Of a DNA stretch of 64,000 nucleotides, positions 1 to 9,000 are shown in pieces. This DNA comes from Haematococcus lacustris (taxonomy: Eukaryota > Chlorophyta > Chlorophyceae > Chlamydomonadales > Haematococcaceae): NCBI GenBank assembly GCA_030144725.1, contig JASKMD010000028.1, forward strand, positions 6,539,959 to 6,603,958. The letters are read 5' to 3'. Below the pieces are notes generated by a model. It was not told the origin of the DNA. It ran no database searches and saw nothing but the letters and a program-made list of their open reading frames with translations. The translations under genes were made by a program, and so were the position numbers. How positions within the stretch are numbered: position 1 is the first letter of the stretch; each line of letters starts with the position of its first letter.

Positions 1-17
1 GCCAGGGCCCACCGACC

Positions 18-302
18 ATGCTTGATCAGCGACAATTCATCAATGAGCTGGTCACCACACATAGCATGTCGTCATCACACAGCAAGGCAGTGCCCATGGC
101 ACCAACCATTAAGCTAGTCAGGGAGGGAGACCCACTTGACACCTCAGTGCACCATTACAGCGCCTTGGTAGGTATCCTGCTGTACCTCACATGCTGCACA
201 CGCCCAGACATTGCTTTTGCAGTGGGTGCTCTGGCTAGGCACATGTCATCACCCACCAAGCAGCATTGGGCAACCGCATGCAATGTGTTGAGCTACCTTT
301 TT
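18..302 (+). pseudogene. Copia (Ty1) reverse transcriptase/RNase H junction fragment
   Basis: The reading frame encodes about 95 residues typical of the end of the Copia reverse transcriptase: a YSALVGILLYLT stretch followed by TRPDIAFAVGALARHMS and a Hw..acnvLsYL ending. In intact elements this region links the polymerase to RNase H. Catalytic YVDD, integrase and gag are absent, so it is a fragment. The same fragment recurs at 44231 and 56534. There it is preceded by LINE endonuclease sequence, and the first 17 bases here are the end of that same LINE junction (CCCACCGACC). After about 305 the shared sequence gives way to LINE-1. The frame stays open to 527, but the extra residues are CTTTTCGCA-repeat translation and are not meaningful. 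Confidence 0.8.
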
Positions 303-320
303 TCTTTAAGAGAGGGCCTT

Positions 321-421
321 ACTTTTCGCCTCTCGCACTTTTCGCACTTTTCGCCTCTCGCACTTTTCGCACTTTTCGCACTTTTCGCACTTTTACTTTT
401 CGCCTCTCGCACTTTTCGCAG
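321..421. repeat. CTTTTCGCA / CTTTTCGCCTCTCGCA minisatellite
   Basis: About ten tandem units of CTTTTCGCA interleaved with the longer CTTTTCGCCTCTCGCA variant start where the Copia fragment homology ends. Confidence 0.85.
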
Positions 422-625
422 CCTGCCGTTTCGCGTGGGTCGCGAGTTAGCGCCTCCCGTTAGCACAGCTAGCGTTTTCGCAGCAGGAGCAGCCGGAGGA
501 GCGTTGTTTCGCAGTTTTTGTTGCTAAGGCAGCAAGTCGCGAGTTTCAGCCTGCGGAGCAGCTAAACAGCAAGGAGCAGGAGCTGCGTCAAGGTGGTGTG
601 GTCGTCTCTGTCTGTTTGCTCTCAG

Positions 626-675
626 CCGCAGCCAGCCGCCAGCAGCCGCCAGCAGCCGCCAGCAGCCGCCAACGG
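626..675. repeat. CAGCCGC-rich short tandem repeat
   Basis: Four to five units of a 10-base CAGCAGCCGC-type repeat in the LINE-1 leader. Confidence 0.7.
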
Positions 676-2672
676 CGGCCAGCAGCGCTTTTGCTCTTTT
701 CGGCTTTCCGCTTCATAACGTCTGTCAGGTTGCGCCAGCCGCAGCCGTTTCTCTCAGGCGCCGCCACCTGAGCGCCTCATCCCAGCCGCCGCTACCTCGC
801 AGCTGCCGCAGGTGTAACTGCTCCAACCGCCTCTAGCAGCCTTTCCAGCCGCAGGTCCTTTCGTGCTATCGCTGTGTGCAGCTGCTGTCGCTTCTTGTGC
901 GAACCACAGCCAGCAGTTCGCGGGAGCCTACAGCGCTGTCGGTTTCCTGAGACAACCGCCTTAACCGCTGCAGCTTCCGCCCAGCTGCCCTCCCCCACCC
1001 TCTTCTCCTTCTCCCCCCCTTCCTCCTCCCCCCCGCGTGCCTCGCCTTCTGCCGGCGCCTGTCGCGTCACTGCCAAGGAGACGACAACGGTCGGAGGCCC
1101 ACCGCCGGGGTTTGCTCCACTGAATTCAGTGCGAGCCGGCGTACCTGAGAACCAAGCCTAGCCCCCGGGTCAATAGGGGAAGGCTGAGTTAAGTGCTTAA
1201 CCAGTGCGCTTGACCCTTAGTTTGTGCCCGTCTCAAGCTCGCGTGTTGCCTGCGCCTGTGGCCCTCCAGGTTGCTTCGGCTTATCGCGTCATGGAGGCCA
1301 GCTGCAGATCGCAGCAGCTTGTGCCTGTCTTTCGGCACTTTGCGTGGTCCCGGGCCCCTCTCTTGTCCCGGGACCCATGCCCTCCCCTTTTTGAGCCCCT
1401 GGTCGGCGGGCCCATGGCATGGCTCATGCCAATCGGGCGCGTCGCCAGCAAGGAGCTGCTGCGGCTCCAACAGCTTAACCCCCTGCTGCCTGCCCCTTAT
1501 GAAGATGCCTGGGCTCTCGCAGAGACTTGCAGCACAGCCCTGCTGGCTCACAAACAGCGGCATGGCAGTGCTGTTGCCTCCCTCTCCACCCTCCACACTG
1601 CAGGCCACCCCCTCTACAGCTTGGTGGTCGTGCATGATGCAGCCAGCATGGAGGGAAGGGCCTTGGACTCCCAGTTCATCTCCCAGCCGTGGTTGGAGAT
1701 GCCTCTCTTTGGCCGGAACGTGCGTGTACCCGTGGAGCCCATGGACCATGGCCCCCCCCCAGGTGCAGTCAAGCTGGTCTTCCACCACCACTACCCCCTG
1801 GCGTCTAGGGAGGGTCTGGTAGAGGGGGTGCTCAAGGCAGTGGGGTACAAGGTCAGCCCGGCCCCAACAGCGGGCTTGCCAGAGGCCCTAGACCTGCACA
1901 CAACAGTCGTGCTTAGCGAGCGGCTGGGTGCCCATTCCCGCACAAGAAGTTTCTGGGGGTCGCCTGGGGGTAACGGGGCCATAGTGGAGGCTGTCGTGGT
2001 GCCCCCTCTAGGGGACCCAAAGCTAGCCCTGCTGCCTGAGGTGTATGCCACTCCTACTGGCTGGGGCAAGCTGCAGATCCTGCAGCTGTGGGGGGACACA
2101 CAGCCTCTGCTCGACCAAGGACCCCCCCCTGCTCAGGCCCCTGCCCAGCCACCAGGTGACCCCCCTGCTCAACCTCCCCCGCCTCCCCCTGCCCATCCTC
2201 CTCCCCAACCCCCTGCCAAGCCACCAGCCCAGCCTCCTGATGGACCCCCCGTTCATCCTCCCCCGCCTCCCCCTGCTCAACCTCCCCCACCTCCCCCTGC
2301 TCGACCCCCCCCACCACCCCCTGCCCAGCCACCAGGTGACCCACCTGCTCTCTCTCCCCCTCCACCCCCTGCCCAGCCCCATACCCAACCACCAGGTGAC
2401 ACCCTTGCTCAACCTCCCCCCCCTCCCCCTTTCCATCCTCCTCCTCAGCCCCCTTCCCAGCTCCCTTCCCAGCCACCTGATGACCCCCTTGCTCTACCTC
2501 CTCCACCCCCCCTTGCTCAACCTCCCCCACCACACCCAGCTCAGCCCCCTACCCAGTCACCAGGTGACCCCCCAGCTCTACCTCCCCCTCCCTCACCCTC
2601 ACCCTCCCTCCCTCCCTCCCTCACCCTCCCTCACCCTCCCTCACCCTCCCTCACCCTCCCTCACCCTCCCTC

Positions 2673-3500
2673 AGCTGCTGCCGCCCCCCTCCAGCGCACC
2701 TCAGATGGGGGTGGCACAGCTGGGGATGAGGGGGCCCGGGTGGCGCAGGGCGCCCAGGTGGCCCAGCAGCGGCAGCAGCACAGCCCTACCTCCCGGGACC
2801 CTGACCCTGCCTCAGCTGCTGCCGCCCCCCTCCAGCGCACCTCAGATGGGGGTGGCACAGCTGGGGATGAGGGGGCCCGGGTGGCGCAGGGCGCCCAGGG
2901 TGCTCAGCAGCAGCAGACGCTGCATAGCCCTACCTCCCGGGGCCCTCACCCTGCCTCAGCTGCTGCCGCCCCCCTCCAGCGCACCTCAGTTGGGGGTGGC
3001 ACGGCTGGGGATGAGGGGGCCCGGGTGGCGCAGGGCGCCCAGGCGGCCCAGCAGCGGCAGCAGCACAGCCCTACCTCCCGGGACCCTGACGCTGCCTCAG
3101 CTGCTGCCGCCCCCCTCCACCGCACCTCAGATGGGGGTGGCACAGCTGGGGATGAGGGGGCCCGGGAGCCGCAGGGCGCCCAGGGTGCTCAGCAGCAGCA
3201 GACGCTGCATAGCCCTACCTCCCGGGGCCCTCACCCTGCCTCAGCTGCTGCCGCCCCCCTCCAGCGCACCTCAGTTGGGGGTGGCACGGCTGGGGATGAG
3301 GGGGCCCGGGTGGCGCAGGGCGCCCAGGTGGCCCAGCAGCTGCAGCAGCACAGCCGTACCTCCCGGGACCCTGACCCTGCCTCAGCTGCTGCCGCCCCCC
3401 TCAAGCTCTCCTCAGATGGGGGTGGCACAGCTGGGGATGAGGGGGCCCGGGTGGCGCAGGGCGCCCAGGTGGCCCAGCAGCAGCAGCAGCAGCACAGCCC
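2673..3500 (+). repeat. Six ~140-bp coding repeats in ORF1
   Basis: Six tandem units encode SAAAAPLxRTSDGGGTAGDE followed by GARVAQGAQ and a Gln/Ser tail. Two tail types alternate (QRQQHSPTSRDPDPA and QQQTLHSPTSRGPHPA). Copy number differs among LINE copies in this window: 6 here, 5 in LINE-2, 8 in LINE-3. Confidence 0.9.
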
Positions 3501-4200
3501 TGGGGTGGGAGCGGGGGCGGGGAAAGAGGCTGTAGCGGGGGCCGGGGATGAATCAGGGGCTAGAGGGCTAGGGCTCAAGGGTCTCGGGATCCACCCGTCT
3601 GCTCCGCCCCGTGGAAGGCCTTCCCGGTTCGATAGCTCTTGGGGCCCAGCTACAGCAGAGCTTTCTGGGGGGACTCCGTGGCTGGGCCCGTCCTGGGCTG
3701 CCCGGGTGTGCTTAAGGGGTGAGTCAGCGCAGCCGGGGGAGAAGGAGGCGCAGGGTCTGTCGCCGAGCAGCCCAGCCGCCCCCTCCACTGGTCAGGGGCC
3801 CGCGAGTCGGCCTTTCCAGCTTGGCGGTGCAGCAGCTCCTACACGAGGCAGGAGGTCCCTTCTTCCCCGCATGGACATGACCAACTCCACCGGAGGTAAG
3901 TCGGGGGATGTGGGGGGCAAGGCTCTAGCCGTCGTGTTCTCCGCCGCTAGCAGGGCCCTCCGAGCCGGTAGGAGCACCCTTGTCCCTCAGCCGGAGCTGC
4001 TATCAGCTCTCCTCCCCTCCCCCTCAGCCTCACCCGCTTCTACCCAAGACGAGGCCTCTCGGTCCGACTGCGGAGGGGCACAGTCGCTGGACGGCAGGGC
4101 TATCACAGCTAGTCAGCCCCAGGCTGCCGCCACACCTCACCAGCGCACCTCAGCAGGGGGTGGCACTGCTGGCACAGAGGGGGCGAGGTTGGTGCCTGTA

Positions 4201-4302
4201 GCGCAGCAGCAACAGCAACAGCAGCAGCAGCAGCGGCAACAGCACCGGCAACAGCAGCAGCAGCAGCAGCAGCACCAGCAGCAGCAGCACCAGCAGCAGC
4301 AA
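4201..4302 (+). repeat. CAG/CAA tract (polyglutamine) in ORF1
   Basis: Near-continuous CAG with CAA, CGG and CAC interruptions encodes Gln with occasional Arg and His. It lies immediately upstream of the GGGGCT array. Confidence 0.9.
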
Positions 4303-4739
4303 CGGGCTGGGGCTGGGGCTGGGGCTGGGGCTGGGGCTGGGGCTGGGGCTGGGGCTGGGGCTGGGGCTGGGGCTGGGGCTGGGGCTGGGGCTGGGGCTGG
4401 GGCTGGGGCTGGGGCTGGGGCTGGGGCTGGGGCTGGGGCTGGGGCTGGGGCTGGGGCTGGGGCTGGGGCTGGGGCTGGGGCTGGGGCTGGGGCTGGGGCT
4501 GGGGCTGGGGCTGGGGCTGGGGCTGGGGCTGGGGCTGGGGCTGGGGCTGGGGCTGGGGCTGGGGCTGGGGCTGGGGCTGGGGCTGGGGCTGGGGCTGGGG
4601 CTGGGGCTGGGGCTGGGGCTGGGGCTGGGGCTGGGGCTGGGGCTAGGGCTGGGGCTGGGGCTGGGGCTGGGGCTGGGGCTGGGGCTGGGGCTGGGGCTGG
4701 GGCTGGGGCTGGGGCTGGGGCTGGGGCTAGGGCTGGGGC
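4303..4739 (+). repeat. (GGGGCT)n hexanucleotide array, ~72 units
   Basis: Almost perfect GGGGCT repeats with two GGGGCTAGGGCT variants encode Gly-Ala in the ORF1 frame. The four-G runs every six bases predict G-quadruplex formation. The homologous array in LINE-2 lies at about 29496-30004. Confidence 0.95.
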
Positions 4740-6046
4740 CGTGCCTTCTCCGATGGTTTTGGATCGCCCACGCCTTACCCGACCCGTGCTCTCTACCCTC
4801 TTTCCAACGCCCACCACCTTCCAGCCCAGCGCCCAGGGGGCTTTTGTGTCCCGAGCGTATGCGCCTTGCTCTGTCCCACCCCGAGGGGTGCATCTCCCCC
4901 ACATCCCTCATCCCCCCCAGCAGCTCTCTGCCCCCCTGAACCCCCCTTGGGCCGCCCCTCCCCCCCTTGTTATTCCTCCCGCTGTCCATCCCGTGCCTCT
5001 TGAGGGGTCTGTTGCCACTGGCTCCCTTGCCGGTATTCCCCCATCAGCCTCTCCGCGCTCCCCGGGCACTTGGGGTTGCTGGGCAAGGCCCTCTTTAAGG
5101 GCGCGGTGCTGGCCTCCAAGGGCAAGCTCGCTGCCCGTAAGCTGAGAGATGCCACAGCTAGGGGCCTAGCCGCAGCCGGGCAGTGGGTGGGTGGGGAACC
5201 TTCCGCCAGCTCTCCCTCCCTTGACCCCATGGACGCCGAGGCAGCGGGCCCCACCGCCTCTTGCCGCACGGAGGTCACGGGGCCTGGCGCAGTTGCCCAT
5301 CTCCCAGCCCAGGAGCTTGGTCCCTCCACCGGGCTGGGCACCCGGCTCGGCACGGTGCGGGTTGGGCCCGGTGAGCTGCAGGGTAGTCAGCCTCCCCGCT
5401 GGCTTGACACCGCCGCGAGGGCACCTCCGCGCCCCTCCCCGGATGACAGGAGGGCTAGGCGGGAGGAGGGGCAGCGGGTGGCTCAGTGTAGGTCGAGGCG
5501 AGGCAACACGCAGCCAGCTACCCAGCCAGCCAGAGGGGGGCCTAGCCGGCGCCGGTTTGGCATTCCCTCTTCCGGTTCCAGCTCTGAGGAGTGGGAGGCA
5601 CGGCGTGCAGGGCACCAGCAAGCTGGCAGGCAGCATGCTGCGCAGCTTGGCCATGGGTCCCCACACGTGCGCCGCTACGGGTTGCTCAGCCCCTCTGCTA
5701 GCCTGGCCAGCTCGCTGGGGGCCTCCTGTGATAGCCCTGTAGTTGAGTCAGCAGGGCCCCGGGAGGGGAGGTTGAGGGTGCCTAAGCGGCAGCAGCCCGA
5801 GCAGGCAGCTCAGCCTGGGGAGGAGGTCGAGCAGCTCGGTCCTCTGCCCCTGCGGCCCCCGCTGGCCATCTATTCCCGTGAGCCACGGATCCGCCTGCGC
5901 CGCCCGGGGGCCAAGTTGGCCTGCATTGAGGCCACTCCAGCCCCTATCCCCGGCCCACCCCCTTTGCCCGGTCCGCCTCCCCTTCCCAGCCCACCCACCC
6001 TCCTCTACACACGCGTAGCCCGCGCGGGGGCAAGCCAGGACTAGCC

Positions 6047-9000
6047 ATGCAGCGCCCAGGTGTGGCCGCCAGCTTCTTGGCAGTCACCCTCAACGTGCAG
6101 GGCCTTGCCCAGCCGCACAAACTGCAGGCCCTGCTTGACTGGGCCGCTGACAGCCCGGCGCAAGTGGTGTTCCTCCAAGAGTGCCATAGGGCGGAGAGCG
6201 TGTGGCAGTGGGCAGAAGCCCACTCGGGGGCCAAGCCCGCCTGGCGGGGGCAGTGGTTTTACACCCCTGGCACCGGCAGCTCCCAAGGCTGTCTGGTGTT
6301 GGTCAAGCCCTCCACCATCCTCCAGGGGTGCACCCAGGTGCAGCTGCAGGCAGAGGGGGCCCAGGGGCGGGTGCTGCGGGTAGACGGGGAGCTCGCAGGC
6401 AGGCCGGTGTCCCTAGTGTGCGTGTACGCCCCGGCGCAGCAGGCAGAGCGGCCAGCGTTCTACGCAGAGTGCCTCCCCGCTTGCCTCCCGCCAGCCGCCG
6501 ACCGCCGCCTCCTCCTCATGGGGGGCGACTTCAACTGCATCTTAGCCCCCGTGGACAGAGTGGGCATCCCGCAGGGCTCGCAGCATGGGGAGGCCTGGGT
6601 GGGCAGCCGGGGCCAGGGGGCGGAGCAGCTGCGGCAGCTGGTGGGTGAGCGGGGTCTGGTGGACCCGTGGCGCCATCTGCACCCCTCCAAGAGAGACCTC
6701 ACCCACTTCAGCGAGCGTTGGCAGACGGGTGCGCGCCTCGACCGGTGGTACGTCTCGGAGGAGCTGGTGCAGTGGCAGATGGACAGCGCCATCCAAGGGG
6801 TGCTGCCAGTGCCCACCGACCACCGGCCCGTGTCAGTGGCAGTGTGCCCCCCCGACCTGCCTCTCACCGTCCCCGCTCCTTGGCAGCTGCACCCCGCCCA
6901 CCTTGACAACCCCGATCTGCTGGACTGCCTCAAGGACTTCCTACAGGCGGAGGCCCTTTACCACGAGGCAGCGAGTCAGCTGGGGCTGCCTAGGGATGGG
7001 CACAGGGCCAGGTGGGCCCGCATCAAGCAGGGCCTGGCCATGCGTGCCCAGCACTTCCTGCGGGCCCAACGCCGCGCGCAGCGTGACCTGCAGCAGCGCA
7101 GGGAGAAGGCGGCAGCAGTGGCCAGGGCTCACCTCGTGCGGCAGCTGGTGCGGGTGGAGCGAGAGGGGGAGGCTGAGGTGCAGGCGGCGCAGCACCTGGG
7201 AGAGGCCGCAGCCCTGGCGGGTGTGGGGGCGAGGGAGCAGGGGGCCCAGCAATCCCTGCTGGCCAGCGCTGTCCTCGACCAGTACTACGGCGACCGCTCC
7301 TCCTTCTACTTCTACCATCGCGACCAGCCCGCGCACACCCCCACCCTCATCTCCTCTCTCCAGCTCCCCGGCCAGCCAGGTCAGCCAGCAGACCTTACCA
7401 CGCCGGCCGGGGTGAAGGCAGCGTGCAGGGCTTTCCAGCAGCACTACTCAGCTGCCGAGCCCACCGGTGTCTACGCAGCCAAGCCGGTGGACACAGCTGC
7501 GCGCGCCACGCTGCTGGGCAGCCTCACCTCCCACCTCACCCCCACCCAGGCCAGGGCTGCCGAGGGCCCCGATGGCATCCCTATGCTGTCAGAGGAGGAG
7601 CTGGGCCGGGCTCTGCAGGGCTGCGCGCACAGCAAGGCCCCGGGGCTAGATGGACTGCCCATGGAGGTCTATGACCGGCTGTGGGTGGAGCTGGGGCGGC
7701 CGCTGCGGGCCATGTTGCGAGAGGCCCTGGCAGACACCGCTGACCCTGCCCCCCTGGCTGAGTTCCTGACAGGCATCATCACCCTCGTGCCCAAGGCTGG
7801 CAAGCCGAGGGACCAGGTGGCCGGCTACCGCCCCATCACGCTCCTCAACTGCGACGTGCGCCTGGTGGCTAGGGCAGTGGAGGACCGGCTGCAGCTGCCC
7901 TTGGACCTGCTGGTGTCCCCCTCTCAGTCCGCCTTTATCCTAGGCAGGGACATCAGCGACAGCGTGCAGTTCCACCTAGGCCTGCTGGAGTACCTGCAGC
8001 AGCGGGGCAGCCCAGCCTGGCTGTTGTTGCTGGACCTGGCGGGGGCCTATGACAACGTGTCCTGGGGCTTGCTCCAGGACACGATGGAGGCCATGGGGTT
8101 CTGCCGGGAGGGGCATGTGCGCTGGGCTCAGCTGCTGCACCGGGGGGCCACGAGCCAGGTGCTGGTCAACGGCCACCTCACCGACAGCTTCCCCCTTGCG
8201 TCGGGGCTGCTGCAGGGCAGCGGGGCCTCCCCGCTCTACTGGTGCATCGTGCTTCAGCCGCTGGTCAGCTACCTCAGCTCGCTCCAGCTGGCAGGCCGCA
8301 TCAGCACCCCCACCATCCCCTCCAGCCCTCTGGCCATGCACAGGGCCGCCCTGACCCCCGCGCTCCCCTCCAAGGAGTATGCGGACGACCTCACCATCGT
8401 GGTGCTCGATCGGGTCAGAGACGGGAAGGTGGTTGTGGAGGCCCTGGGCCTGTTCCGCGCCGCTGGGGGCCCTGCGCTGAGCGTGAGCAAGAGCTCAGCC
8501 CTACCGTGTGCCCAGCCAGAGCCGGGCGGGAACCAGGGGGCTCGGGCCCCGAGGGGGCGGGGAGGGAGGAGGGGGGGTGACGGGGGGGAAGGGGGCGGGC
8601 AGGGGCAGGTGGGCGAGCAGGGGCTAGGGGGTGGGCTGGGGGAAGGTGGCGGGCAAGGGCAGCAGCAGGGCGGGCAGGAGCAGGGTGGGGAGCAGGAGCC
8701 GGAGGTGGTCATCCCAGCTGTCCGAGCGGGGGTGCCAGTGCGCCACCTGGGGGTCCCTCTTGGGGCGGCCTCCTACGCTGCCACCAGCGAGGCCGCCTTC
8801 GGTGGGGCGGCGGCGGCCATGATGGCAGCCTCCCTCCCTTGGCGGCCCCAAGGCCTCAACCTCCTGGGGCGGGTGCAGGTGGCACAGCAGTGCCTGGCAT
8901 CCAAGTCCATCTACCAAATGGCTTTTGTGCAACCCTCCGCTCCTCTGACGCAAGCCATGGCCGCGGCTGTCAACCGCTTTGTGGCAGCCTCAGACCTGCC

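Larger units (their letters stand above)
306..1290 (+). other. LINE-1 5' leader (putative promoter/UTR)
   Basis: No convincing coding sequence is present. The stretch holds a CTTTTCGCA minisatellite, a CAGCCGCCAG repeat and pyrimidine-rich tracts (about 1000-1050), then leads into ORF1. An in-frame TAA at 1198-1200 closes the ORF1 frame upstream. The last 60 bases (about 1140-1200) recur in antisense at about 43735-43800 and 51990-52053, next to the ORF1 N-terminus, so this part belongs to the LINE. Whether all of 318-1140 is LINE leader cannot be shown because no second copy extends this far. Confidence 0.55.
1291..6044 (+). pseudogene. LINE-1 ORF1, low-complexity protein, broken by one frameshift
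   Basis: ORF1 of LINEs normally encodes an RNA-binding chaperone. Here no RRM or zinc knuckle is recognisable. The first in-frame ATG is 1291; the frame is open from 1201 with only a GTG at 1204. Layout in residues from 1291: about 1-270 a globular-looking domain conserved in three other copies; about 270-455 Pro-rich (PPPPPPAQ type); about 460-735 six 46-residue Ala/Gly/Gln repeats; about 740-970 Ser/Gly-rich; then a Gln tract (4201-4300), about 145 residues of Gly-Ala from a GGGGCT array, and a basic, Arg/Pro-rich C-terminus ending at TAG 6042. One base is missing near 5064 compared with LINE-2 (CCCGGG versus CCCGGGG), so the C-terminal part continues in another frame. That could be real decay or a sequencing error in a G run. 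Confidence 0.75.

Noticed and set aside
1204..1290. ORF1 start at GTG 1204
   Set aside because: A eukaryotic LINE is expected to start at ATG; the first in-frame ATG is 1291 and the other copies agree.
4137..4989. Antisense frames rich in Pro-Ala or Pro-Ser over the GGGGCT array
   Set aside because: All phases of a stop-free hexamer stay open; the sense frame is explained by ORF1.
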